Shown here piece after piece: positions 8,677-17,518 of a stretch of DNA of 32,819 nucleotides (positions within the stretch are counted from its first letter, which is position 1; every line of letters starts with the position of its first letter). The translations under genes were made by a program, and so were the position numbers. The DNA comes from an uncultured Verrucomicrobiae bacterium. GTDB lineage: Bacteria; Verrucomicrobiota; Verrucomicrobiia; Limisphaerales; J093. Location: the NCBI GenBank assembly GCA_937976685.1, contig CALJWR010000052.1, forward strand, positions 1 to 32,819, given 5' to 3'. The notes beneath the pieces are model-generated. The model had not been told where the DNA came from. It was given only the letters and a program-made list of their open reading frames with translations, and searched no databases.

Positions 8677-8835
8677 GAGGGCCACCGCGGCTCGGCGCTG
8701 TGTCATTTGGGCAACATCGCGTGGCGGCTCGGGCGGATTCTCGTCTGCGATCCTCAATCCGGCCGGATTCAAGGCGACCGCCAGGCGGCCCGCCTCTGGC
8801 CCCGGGAATACCGGCGCGGCTGGGAGCCCAAGGTG
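8677..8835 (+). pseudogene. C-terminal remnant of a Gfo/Idh/MocA oxidoreductase
   Basis: In the same frame as the last CHASE piece, the text reads EGHRGSALCHLGNIAWRLGR, then GDRQAARLWPREYRRGWEPKV. The intact paralogue at 29979-31457 has the corresponding GHLSSALCHTGNISYRLGK and ends in ANRLLTREYRAPF followed by VPAKV. About 53 residues are preserved; the NAD-binding domain and catalytic EKP region are absent. The frame continues for 14 unrelated residues to a stop at 8880. It seems to be the 3' scrap of a gene whose body was lost in a deletion that also removed the end of the CHASE gene. Confidence 0.65.
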
Positions 8836-8921
8836 TGCCCCGGCTCCCACGGTTGCGGGGAACGGCGGCACCGCGGTTAAGTCCGGCAAACCCGCGTCGG
8901 CTCCTGAAAGCGAAACTCCGG

Positions 8922-11900
8922 TCATCCGCCCGGCGCCGGCGTTGCCGGTGGAGTCGGGCAGCGCTCCCGCTCGAACCATACGTAAAGCACGGGCAGCAGC
9001 ACGAGGGTCAGGAACGTCGAGCTTAGGATGCCGCCAATCACCACGGTCGCCAAGGGACGCTGCACCTCGGCGCCGGGGCCGGTGGCGAGGGCCATCGGCA
9101 CAAAACCAAGGCTCGCAACAAACGCTGTCATGAGGACCGGCCGCAACCGCGTCATGGCTCCCTCCCACACCGCCCGGCAGATGGTGAGCCCCTCCTCCCG
9201 CAGTTCGTTGAAGTAGCTGATCATCACCACGCCGTTGAGCACCGCCACACCGCTCAGCGCGATGAAGCCCACGGCCGCCGTGATGCTGAAGGGCATGCCG
9301 CGCAAATACAGGGCGATCACGCCGCCGGTGATGGCGAGGGGGATGCCGGTGTAGATCAGAAAGGCCTGCCGCAGGCTGCCGAAGGCCACGAAGATGAGCA
9401 GGAAGATCAACACCAACGCGGCCGGTACCACGATCAGCAGCCGCAGCCGCGCCTCCTGCAGGTTCTTGAACTGCCCGCCGAATTCGTACGTGTACCCCTC
9501 CGGGAACTGGACCTGTGCCCTGATCCGCGCCTCCGCGTCGTTCACAAAACCCTCCACATCGCGCCCTCGCAGATTGACCATCAGCGCCACGCGCCGATGC
9601 CCTCCCTCCCGCACGATGGGATCCACGCTGGCCACGGTGCGAAACTCGGCCAGTTTCTCGAGCGGCGCGAGGCCGTGTTCTCCCACGCGCACGGGCAGGG
9701 CCCGCATTTCCTCGAGGCTCTCGCGCAGATTGCCCGCAAGGCGAACGACCACCTCGTGACGCCGGTTGGCGTCGTAGATCAACCCCACCGTCTGTCCCGC
9801 CAGCGCGGTCGAAATGAGTTCGTTCACGTCAGCGGCATGAAGGTTGTAGCGTCGGAGCGCGTCCCGCTGGAGGATGATCTCCAGCACCGGCGCCCGGCCC
9901 TGCGCCTCGAACTCCACCTCCCCGGCGCCGGGCACCTGTTCCAGGATGGCCTTGATCTGTGCGGCCAACTGTTCCATGACGTCATAGTCCGGTCCGATGA
10001 TCTTCACCGCGAGATCGGAACGGACGCCTTCGAGCAATTCGTTGAAGCGCATCTCAATGGGCTGCGCGAAGAGGAAGCTCTGCTCCGGCAGGTGCCGTGT
10101 GATTTCCTCCTCGATGAGCGCGGCCAGGGCGGACTTCGAAATTGGCCGGCCGTTCACCTGACGCCACTGCGCTCGCGGCTTGTAGAAGATGTAGAGGTCG
10201 TTCTGGCTGGGCGGCATCGGGTCGGTCGCCACTTCACTCGTGCCGAGGCGACAGAAGACCCGCTCGACTTCCGGAATTTGTAGCAGCAGTTTTCCCGTGG
10301 CCAGTTCCATCGCCAGCGAGGCGTTGAGGTTCATGCTGTTGGTGCGATAGACCATGACGGTGTGCGAGCCTTCATCCAGTTTGGGCACGAACTCGGCGCC
10401 GAGCCGGAGAAACGCCAGCACGGCCAGCGTGGTCCAGATGACGGTGCTGATGGCGATCAGCCACGGCCTGGCCAGGACGAGCCGCAGCGAAGGCGCATAG
10501 GCGCGCTTGAGCAGCCGCACTAGGCGGTTGTCTTCCTCGCTCACCCGGCCGCCCAAGAGATAGGAACACAAGACTGGCATGAGCGTGAGCGCCAGCACGA
10601 GGGCGCCCCCGAGAGCCAGCATCACCGTGATGGCCATCGGGCGGAACATTTTCCCCTCCACCCCGGTCAACGCGAGGATGGGAACGTAAACGATCGTGAT
10701 GATGAGCACGCCAAAAAACATCGGGTTGGCCACTTGCCGACTGGCGACCCCCACTGTGTGCAGACGTTCGACCGGCGTGAGCACCCGCCCGAGTTGCTTC
10801 TGCCGCTCACCCAACCGGCGGACGATGTTCTCCACCATCACCACCGCGCCATCTATGATCAGGCCGAAGTCAACAGCGCCGAGGCTCATCAAGTTCCCGG
10901 ACACGCCGAATTGCAGCATTCCGGTCAACGCGAACAGGAACGATAGCGGGATGGCCATGGACACAATCAGCGCCGCCCGCCAGTTGCCCAGCATGACCAG
11001 CAACACCACCACGACCAGAATGGCCCCCTCGAACAGGTTCTTTTTGACCGTGGCCACGGTTCGATCCACGAGGTCGGCCCGGTCGTACTGAGTGCGGATC
11101 TCGACCCCCGGCGGCAGGCGCGAGGCAATCTCCCGCAGGCGCTCGCCGAAACGCCGGGCCACCACGCGGCTGTTCTCGCCCGCCAGCATCATCGCTGTGC
11201 CCAAGATGGTTTCCTCTCCGTTCTCGGTGGCGGCACCCGTGCGAAAGCGCGAGCCGATCCCCACGTCGGCAACGTCGCCGACAAGGATGGGCCGGATCCC
11301 GGCGGCGAACTTGACCGGCAGACCGGCAATATCCTCCGGGGTATGCACACGGCCAACGGTCCGAACAGTGAGCTGGTTGAGGCCGCTGTTGATCGTGCCG
11401 CCGCCGGCGTTCTCGACGTTGTTGCCGACCACCTTCACCAGGTCGGCGAATGTCAGCCCCGCCAGCTCGAGATCCCGCGGGCGGGGCTGGATGACAATTT
11501 GCTTTTCGTAGCCGCCGCTGGCGTTGATTTCGGCAATGCCCGGGGTCGTGCGCAGCATCGGCTTGATGGTGAATTCATGCAGATCGCGCAGCTCCCGCAA
11601 CTGCTCAATCCGTTCGGCGGGCCGGTTGGTGGCGTCGGCACGCCACGCGACGGTGTAGTAGTAGATTTCGCCGAGACCGGTGCTGATGGGTGCGAGTTTC
11701 GGGGTCAGACCCGGCAGCAGGCGATCGGCCACCGCCTGCAGGCGTTCGGCGACGAGTTGCCGGGCGCGGTAGATGTCCATCCCGTCACGGAAGATCAGCG
11801 TGACCTGGGAAAGACCGAACTTGGTGAGCGACCGCATTTCCTCCACGCCCTGGATGCCGGAGAGCTCCATTTCCAGGGGTATGGTGACGGCTTGTTCGCT

Positions 11901-12080
11901 TTCGCCGGGCGCGAGGGCGGGCACCTCGGTATTCACCTGCACCTGGGGACTGGTGATGTCCGGCACGGCATCAACCGGCAATTCATAGGCCGACCAGAGC
12001 CCGATGCCCAGAGAGACCAGGGCCATCAGCAGCAGAAACAGGCGCTGACGAAGCGAGGCGTCTATGAGGGCATGCAGCAT
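8922..12080 (-). CDS. CusA/CzcA-family heavy-metal efflux RND pump
   Basis: The 1,052-residue length is typical for the HME subfamily of RND transporters. The N-terminus has the first membrane helix (RLFLLLMALVSLGIGLWSAY) and the family motif AVPDITSPQVQVNT. The fourth-helix signature DFGLIIDGAVVMVEN is at 404-418, supplying the acidic residues of the proton relay, and PMPPSQNDLYIF lies in the porter region. The C-terminal helices are complete. The protein exports metal cations from periplasm or cytoplasm through an outer-membrane channel, driven by protons. The PMPP-type porter text is nearer CzcA than CusA, suggesting divalent metals, but I cannot fix the substrate. It starts 9 bases after the upstream outer-membrane factor gene, with an AAAGAG Shine-Dalgarno-like sequence overlapping that stop. 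The periplasmic adaptor is missing from the locus. Confidence 0.93.
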   Translation of the reverse strand: MLHALIDASLRQRLFLLLMALVSLGIGLWSAYELPVDAVPDITSPQVQVNTEVPALAPGESEQAVTIPLEMELSGIQGVEEMRSLTKFGLSQVTLIFRDGMDIYRARQLVAERLQAVADRLLPGLTPKLAPISTGLGEIYYYTVAWRADATNRPAERIEQLRELRDLHEFTIKPMLRTTPGIAEINASGGYEKQIVIQPRPRDLELAGLTFADLVKVVGNNVENAGGGTINSGLNQLTVRTVGRVHTPEDIAGLPVKFAAGIRPILVGDVADVGIGSRFRTGAATENGEETILGTAMMLAGENSRVVARRFGERLREIASRLPPGVEIRTQYDRADLVDRTVATVKKNLFEGAILVVVVLLVMLGNWRAALIVSMAIPLSFLFALTGMLQFGVSGNLMSLGAVDFGLIIDGAVVMVENIVRRLGERQKQLGRVLTPVERLHTVGVASRQVANPMFFGVLIITIVYVPILALTGVEGKMFRPMAITVMLALGGALVLALTLMPVLCSYLLGGRVSEEDNRLVRLLKRAYAPSLRLVLARPWLIAISTVIWTTLAVLAFLRLGAEFVPKLDEGSHTVMVYRTNSMNLNASLAMELATGKLLLQIPEVERVFCRLGTSEVATDPMPPSQNDLYIFYKPRAQWRQVNGRPISKSALAALIEEEITRHLPEQSFLFAQPIEMRFNELLEGVRSDLAVKIIGPDYDVMEQLAAQIKAILEQVPGAGEVEFEAQGRAPVLEIILQRDALRRYNLHAADVNELISTALAGQTVGLIYDANRRHEVVVRLAGNLRESLEEMRALPVRVGEHGLAPLEKLAEFRTVASVDPIVREGGHRRVALMVNLRGRDVEGFVNDAEARIRAQVQFPEGYTYEFGGQFKNLQEARLRLLIVVPAALVLIFLLIFVAFGSLRQAFLIYTGIPLAITGGVIALYLRGMPFSITAAVGFIALSGVAVLNGVVMISYFNELREEGLTICRAVWEGAMTRLRPVLMTAFVASLGFVPMALATGPGAEVQRPLATVVIGGILSSTFLTLVLLPVLYVWFERERCPTPPATPAPGG

Positions 12081-12089
12081 GGCGCTCTT

Positions 12090-13496
12090 TCAGGGGGCCG
12101 GGAGCGAGGCGAGCGGTTGGCCCACGAGAATTTCCAACTGCTGCCAGTGATCGAGCGCTTCATTCCGGGTCGCCAGGAGCGCTTCCAGCGCGTCGAGGTA
12201 CTTCACCTGCATTTCGACGTAGATCGTGACCGGAACGGCTCCCAGCCGGAAATGCCGGTCTGCCAGTTCGGCGGCTTCACGGAACTGGGTCGCCGCGTCG
12301 GGCCGCCACCGGGCCATTTCGGCAAGCTGGGCACTGAGCGCGAGCGCGTGCTCCGTGACCTGCCGCTCGAGTTCGCGCTGCGCGACCCGCAATGAGGCCT
12401 CGGCCTGTTGCTCGCGAGCGCGGGCCGCCTCGACCCCGCCACGGTTCTGGTTCCACAAAGGCAACGGCAGGCTGACGCCCAAGCCCACGATGTGCTGTTC
12501 GTCGTCGGCCGTTTCGGCGGCGTAAAACGGGGCCAGGGTCACATTGGGATAGCGTTCATTGCGGGCCAACTGCACTTGGAACCCCTGCTGCGCCAACTCC
12601 GACAGCCGCATCCGCAGATCGAAATTATTCGTTGCCGCCACCGCCAACAACACCGGCAAGGCGGGGACCTGCGTCGGGGCGTCCAGATGGCCCGAGAGCC
12701 GCAGCGGCGTGCCCGCGGCCACACCACGCAGTTGATTCAATTCCACCAGCGCGCTCTGCAACTCGCGCGCGGCTTGAGCGGCCCGGCGCTGAAGCGTGAT
12801 CACACTGGCTTCGATGATTCGTTGATCCAGCAACGGGGTGACTCCGGCGGGGTCGCGTTGCACCAGCGTGGCCAGCAACGCCCGCAGTCGCGCCGTGACC
12901 TCATCGGCCGCGTCCGCCCTTTCCTGCGCCGCCAGCGCCGCCAGCGCCTTGCTCCGGGCTCGCGCCGCGAGGGAGGCCTGGAACTGCGCCAACCCGAGTT
13001 CGGCCACCTCGATCTGTCGGTTTGCGATCGCTTTTCGCAGCGCGATCCGGCCTGGAAACTCAAACGTTTGCGCCACCGACACCGACCAAGCCACACCGTC
13101 GCCAAGCGTGCGACCGCCCCGTTCCAAAACGCGCTTGCTCCCGATGTCGGCGGATAATTCGGGGTTTTGCCATTGAGCCGCAGTTCGCCGGCCAGCCCTG
13201 GCCGCCGCGATCTCGGCCCGGTAGAAGTCGAGCTCCGGATTTTGCCGCACCACCTGTTCGACCAGGACGGTGACCGGCACGGCGACCGGCTCAGCCGCGG
13301 ATTCCGAGACCGCACTCCCTGCCGGGACAAGAGCCCCGAGGACTGCCAAGGCGGTGAGCCGGCCAAACTGTGGAAAGGCCCTTCCGAACCGGGCGACGCC
13401 GCCAAGCTCAACGCCCGGCCTCGACGCTAGCGGGGCTGAACGGAGGTGGTGCCTGCCACCATCGGCTGCGGGGGACAGAGAATTCAGAGACTTCAT
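12090..13496 (-). CDS. TolC/CzcC-family outer-membrane efflux protein
   Basis: The 468-residue product has the two-repeat layout of the outer-membrane efflux protein family. After a signal segment (GRLTALAVLGALVPAGSAVS, about 46-65) come LVEQVVRQNPELDFYRAEI and AAARAGRRTAAQWQNPELSA; the second repeat includes VGLGVSLPLPLWNQNRGGVE, followed by long Ala/Arg/Glu-rich helices. It should form the channel for the RND pump encoded immediately downstream, with which it is probably co-transcribed. The ATG at 13496 leaves an unusually long polar stretch of about 45 residues before the signal's hydrophobic core; I found no better in-frame start, so either the leader is real or the true start is unusual. 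A perfect 6-bp inverted repeat sits 19 bases upstream. Confidence 0.88.
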   Translation of the reverse strand: MKSLNSLSPAADGGRHHLRSAPLASRPGVELGGVARFGRAFPQFGRLTALAVLGALVPAGSAVSESAAEPVAVPVTVLVEQVVRQNPELDFYRAEIAAARAGRRTAAQWQNPELSADIGSKRVLERGGRTLGDGVAWSVSVAQTFEFPGRIALRKAIANRQIEVAELGLAQFQASLAARARSKALAALAAQERADAADEVTARLRALLATLVQRDPAGVTPLLDQRIIEASVITLQRRAAQAARELQSALVELNQLRGVAAGTPLRLSGHLDAPTQVPALPVLLAVAATNNFDLRMRLSELAQQGFQVQLARNERYPNVTLAPFYAAETADDEQHIVGLGVSLPLPLWNQNRGGVEAARAREQQAEASLRVAQRELERQVTEHALALSAQLAEMARWRPDAATQFREAAELADRHFRLGAVPVTIYVEMQVKYLDALEALLATRNEALDHWQQLEILVGQPLASLPAP

Positions 13497-13514
13497 TGGC
13501 GTTACTCGACGGAC

Positions 13515-13531
13515 GCAAATGAGTTATTTGC
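13515..13531 (-). promoter_or_regulatory. Candidate operator upstream of the metal-efflux operon
   Basis: GCAAAT and ATTTGC form a perfect inverted repeat around five bases, 19 bases before the first efflux gene. It stands out as AT-rich in a very GC-rich context. On the minus strand a weak -35-like TTGCGA lies 17 bases before TAACTC, which falls inside the dyad, so a repressor bound here could block transcription. No regulator gene is adjacent. Confidence 0.35.
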
Positions 13532-13672
13532 CATGAGCCTGCCTCGCAAGCGCGCACAGCGAGTACGGGGGCACCGAGGGACGCCATTGCAGCGGCTACC
13601 CGGAAAACGGCGGCAGGCTGATGCGGCCGACCCTAGAGCGCCGTTGGGGCGCGCCGCGCTATGCCGGTCGTG

Positions 13673-16600
13673 TCAGCGGGAAGACTCCACCGAAGTAAGC
13701 TGCTTCAGAAGGAACGGCTCGAACAGTCCGTAGCTGACGGTGCTGTACTGATCCCCCGGAGGCGGGCCGGTCTTGGGTCCGCTCTGGAACATGCCCGGCC
13801 AAGCACTGCCGAGAGCTTGTCCGGCATGATGCGGTCCCAGAGTGTTCCTCAGCGTGCCGATGACCACCAGTTCCACACGGTTCTCGCCGCGAATCAGTTC
13901 GTCCGTCACGTCGAGTTCCCACGGCGGCGCGGTGAGGTATCCGGCCAGATCGCCGTTCACCAGCACCTTGGCCACACTGCCGTACCAGTGGGGTGCTGAT
14001 ACGATGTACCGGCCGGTCTGCCGCTCGACTCGGAACCGCTGTTGGTAGCCCACACCTGCCGCGTAGAAGGGGTGTCCCTGGTCGTTCCAGCCCAGTCCCG
14101 CCTGCGCGGAGAGTCCGCTGCCGTCTATCAAGTGCTCCGCCGTCCGCCGCATGGAAGCCAGCTCGCTGGTCCGGGCAGTGATCTTGACGCCCTCAAGGAC
14201 TTTGCCGTCCCGGTCGAGGAATCGGACTTCGCCCAGGCCCACGAAACCAAAATCCACCGGCGCGCCGGCGGCCGGATACGTGACGCCGGCATGGTTGCTG
14301 AGCACCTTCAACTCGACGAAGCGCACCCGGCCTTTCGGCGCGACGCCCAGCGTCTGCGGCAGGGCGGCCCGTCCGTTGGCCCGGGCGAGATCGAATTCTC
14401 CGAGCGGTTCCGCCGCGTCGGTCGTTCCCCTGGCCGAGAGCGCGATCCGCGCCGCGCCGCGCGCGGTCAGATCACGGACGTGAGCCTCGTTGTAGTTCCA
14501 GACCTGGATGCTGCCCAAGGCCACCTCGCTGCCGAGGTCGAACGTCACTGCGGGCGCTCGATCTTCCACGCCCGGTTCGAACCCGATGCCGCCGCTGAGC
14601 CACATGGCGCCGTCGGGTTGAATGTCGTGCGTCAAGACCGGCTCCCCGGCGTTCACTTGCAGCGGGCGGTCGGCCGTGACGACGAAACCGCGCGCCGCCG
14701 GGCGGAGCGCGAAGTCGCCCAGCAAGTAGGCCGGCTCCAGCTCGTGGAACATCGTCATGGGGGAGGCGGTGATCGTGACTGAGTTCTCGCCCGGTCGAGC
14801 CGCCTTTGCGATTTCGATCCGGCCGAACGCCTTGTCCAGCCACCAGTCGCCGCGTCGGGGCCTGACGGGGTGACTGTTGCAGGTCACCTCGTAGAGGTCC
14901 GCGCGCTCGATGACGATCGCCAGATTCGCCGGAACTGGTCCGTCGATCGTGAACCGGTAGCTCGCCGAAAAGCCGCTGTCGGCGGGAAACGTCCGGGAGA
15001 TCAACGCGTCCTTGAACTGGACCGCGCTGTCCCAGGGATTGCGGTCCAAGCCGTGCTTCTGCCAAACCAGCCGGTTCGCGGCGTAGAAATACTGGTCGCG
15101 GAGTGTCTCCCCGCCCACCGTGATGTCCACGTAGTCGAGCGTCAACACGTTGGGCTCAAGGCGGCGAACCTGCATGGGCCCGGTGGCGGCGAGCCGAGTC
15201 TCGCTGGGTGCGACGGCCGAAGCCGGCTTCAGCGAAGCCTTGGACAAGAAGAGCAGCAGACTGCCGGAAGGCGGCAGGCGGAAGCTGGCCTTCACCCCGT
15301 TGCCGTTGGATTCAAAGGCGTAGGGCTCGGCGCGGCCGGTGTACGGGTCCCAGCGTTCGATTCCCTTCAACCCGGACTCGATCGTGCCGGCCGATGGCGC
15401 GTCGAGGCTTGTGTTGACCAGGAGCAACAACTGGCCGTCGTCGAGAGTGCGGCGGTGATGAAAGAGGATGCCGCGATCGCCCGCTTGCCGGGTGATCCAG
15501 AAACCGTCGGGCGCCGGCCCTCGCGCCAGGGCGGCGACGAGTTCATCCGCACGATAAACACGCGGGCGGGTCGGCCATGCCTGGCTTGGATTGCCGCCTG
15601 TCATCAGCTCTCCGGCGCGTCGAGAGGGCAGTGCCCCGGCCAGCAGGTTGGCCGGCGACACCCGCGCGACGTCCTGGAGGAGATCCCACGTTCGCGCGTC
15701 GAGGTTTTCCGTGCCGAGCGGAAGAACGACCTGATTGTAGAGTCGCTGGGCAACCCGCAGGCGGCCGTTCTCGATCTGGCCGTGGCGCGCGATCACGTCC
15801 TCGCAGCCGAGGTCGTACTCGATCTGTGCCGCCTCCAGCGCCATGAGGAACTGGAAAAACGAATCACCCAGTTCGCGCAGCTTCGGCTCGTGGCCCTGGT
15901 ACATCCACGCGGTGGTGGTCGGTTCGATCACCAGCACCCGGTTGATCTGCTCGCCTTGGGACATCGCGCAACTCAGCCGGGCCAGATACTGCGCGTTGAC
16001 GTGGTACGCCTCCCACCACGGCTCGTGGTAGCTGAAGCTTTGGGGATGGTCCCGCTTGCGCGCACCGCGGAGCGTGATGTAGCTGAGGTGCTCGTCCATC
16101 GTATTGACGCCCAGCACCTGGAGCCAGTCGCCGATGCGTTTCATGTCCTCGAAGCGCAGGTCCCATCCGCCCGCGCCGTAGAGTTCGACGAGGGTGCGCT
16201 TCCGGCCGAGCTGGTTGGCGATGCTGGAGACCTCGCGGCAGTAGCGGACGTTGCCAAACTGCGCGTGCGTGTGCTCCGCGTACTGGTTCATCAACGTGTC
16301 CACGCCGGGACGGTGCTGCCACGCTGCCATTGCCATGTTGTCCGGCACGCCGACGCAGTGGGGCCACTCGTGGTCCCAGTAATGCCCGGTGAATTCGAGC
16401 CCATTGCGCTCACACCACTCGTACATGGGGCGGGCCCAGCGTTCGATGAACAGCTCGTTGAGCAGGGCGAAGTAGTTGTGGCGCACGCGGCGCCAGTCGC
16501 CGACCTCCTGGGTCAGGCTCGGGAGCTGAGCCAGCAGGTCGTAGCCCCACCGTTTTTGAAACTGCTCGGGCAGGTCCGGGCACCACGGCAATCCGCCGGC

Positions 16601-17347
16601 CGGTCGGATGTTCGGTTCGTCGGTGAAAACGCCGGGAACGCGTCCGCCGAACTCACGGCCGATCTCCCGCTTATACGCTTCCAAGGTCACCTCGATGAAC
16701 TTCTCGGTGACACCGGGAGTCAGCAGATTCACGTAGCTCCTGCCGCCGTGCCACGGCGAGTTGCCGGCGCGCTGGATCGAGGCCACCAGATAGCGACCCT
16801 CGGGCTGGGCACTCCCACCCCGCACCGCGTCCGAAACGTCCGTGGGAGCCGCCCCGTCCGAAAGGCGGAACACCCGCAGCACGCCCTCGGTCCACGCCGG
16901 CGCGGACTTGGACTCCTTGAGCACCACTCCCATGCCGCGCGATTCGGGCATCAGCTCCGGCACCCAACCACCGGCAAAACCGCTGGGGTACGAGTTCTCG
17001 TCGTAGATCCAGAGGTTCATGTCCAGCTTGGCGGCCTCGTCCAGCGCGACTTTCCACAGCCGAAACCAATCCGCGCTGAGGTAGGGCGTCATGAGACCGG
17101 GCCGCGGATGCACGAAGGCCTGTTTGACCCGTTGGTCAGCGAGGTCGCGCAGGGTGTCGCGGATCTGCTGCTCGGTCAGGAGATCATTCCACACCCAGAG
17201 CGGCGCGGTGGCGTACTCGCGGGGCGGATCGGCAAACAACGGCTTCACCGCGGCAGAGGTGGCGGAGCGGGCGGAAAATGCCGGCAGCCAAGTCATCGCG
17301 GCGAGCAACACAGCGGGAAGGAGGTGACGGCTAGGACGGGAGCGCAT
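13673..17347 (-). CDS. Large secreted GH106-like glycoside hydrolase (alpha-L-rhamnosidase type)
   Basis: The 1,224-residue product starts with a signal peptide (RHLLPAVLLAAMTWLPAFSA). Family-typical segments follow: APLWVWNDLLTEQQIRDTL, WIYDENSYPSGFAGGW (about 113-128), GVFTDEPNI (239-247), HYWDHEWPHC and VELYGAGGW (387-395). These are features of the GH106 and related large glycosyl hydrolases; the Glu in TDEP and in VELYG are natural candidates for catalytic acids. The C-terminal third has jelly-roll or galactose-binding-like beta domains, including APHWYGSVAKVLVNG and LDVTDELIRGENRVEL. It probably cleaves rhamnosyl or related residues from complex polysaccharides outside the cytoplasm; the exact linkage cannot be read. 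I start at the ATG at 17347 because a TTG 36 bases earlier would put a charged stretch before the signal peptide. It is divergent from the DUF748 gene. Confidence 0.8.
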   Translation of the reverse strand: MRSRPSRHLLPAVLLAAMTWLPAFSARSATSAAVKPLFADPPREYATAPLWVWNDLLTEQQIRDTLRDLADQRVKQAFVHPRPGLMTPYLSADWFRLWKVALDEAAKLDMNLWIYDENSYPSGFAGGWVPELMPESRGMGVVLKESKSAPAWTEGVLRVFRLSDGAAPTDVSDAVRGGSAQPEGRYLVASIQRAGNSPWHGGRSYVNLLTPGVTEKFIEVTLEAYKREIGREFGGRVPGVFTDEPNIRPAGGLPWCPDLPEQFQKRWGYDLLAQLPSLTQEVGDWRRVRHNYFALLNELFIERWARPMYEWCERNGLEFTGHYWDHEWPHCVGVPDNMAMAAWQHRPGVDTLMNQYAEHTHAQFGNVRYCREVSSIANQLGRKRTLVELYGAGGWDLRFEDMKRIGDWLQVLGVNTMDEHLSYITLRGARKRDHPQSFSYHEPWWEAYHVNAQYLARLSCAMSQGEQINRVLVIEPTTTAWMYQGHEPKLRELGDSFFQFLMALEAAQIEYDLGCEDVIARHGQIENGRLRVAQRLYNQVVLPLGTENLDARTWDLLQDVARVSPANLLAGALPSRRAGELMTGGNPSQAWPTRPRVYRADELVAALARGPAPDGFWITRQAGDRGILFHHRRTLDDGQLLLLVNTSLDAPSAGTIESGLKGIERWDPYTGRAEPYAFESNGNGVKASFRLPPSGSLLLFLSKASLKPASAVAPSETRLAATGPMQVRRLEPNVLTLDYVDITVGGETLRDQYFYAANRLVWQKHGLDRNPWDSAVQFKDALISRTFPADSGFSASYRFTIDGPVPANLAIVIERADLYEVTCNSHPVRPRRGDWWLDKAFGRIEIAKAARPGENSVTITASPMTMFHELEPAYLLGDFALRPAARGFVVTADRPLQVNAGEPVLTHDIQPDGAMWLSGGIGFEPGVEDRAPAVTFDLGSEVALGSIQVWNYNEAHVRDLTARGAARIALSARGTTDAAEPLGEFDLARANGRAALPQTLGVAPKGRVRFVELKVLSNHAGVTYPAAGAPVDFGFVGLGEVRFLDRDGKVLEGVKITARTSELASMRRTAEHLIDGSGLSAQAGLGWNDQGHPFYAAGVGYQQRFRVERQTGRYIVSAPHWYGSVAKVLVNGDLAGYLTAPPWELDVTDELIRGENRVELVVIGTLRNTLGPHHAGQALGSAWPGMFQSGPKTGPPPGDQYSTVSYGLFEPFLLKQLTSVESSR

Positions 17348-17518
17348 GGCCACGATTTGAATGCCCGTCGGGCGGCTAGGCAAGTCCGCTTCGTCGGCGC
17401 GTTGGTTTCCGAGTTGGCGTTTGACCTTGGCGGCGCATAGTTCCGGCGTGAAATCGCCACTTAGACCAAGCTGCAGGCGTCATCACCCCGTGGATGGCCG
17501 CTCTCTGCCAATCGTGCG

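Noticed and set aside
14870-17440. 856-codon plus-strand open frame opposite the glycosidase
   Set aside because: Its translation is low in hydrophobic structure, rich in Arg/Gly/Val/His and shows no domain; the minus-strand frame has clear GH106-like motifs throughout. It is a shadow caused by high GC at third positions.
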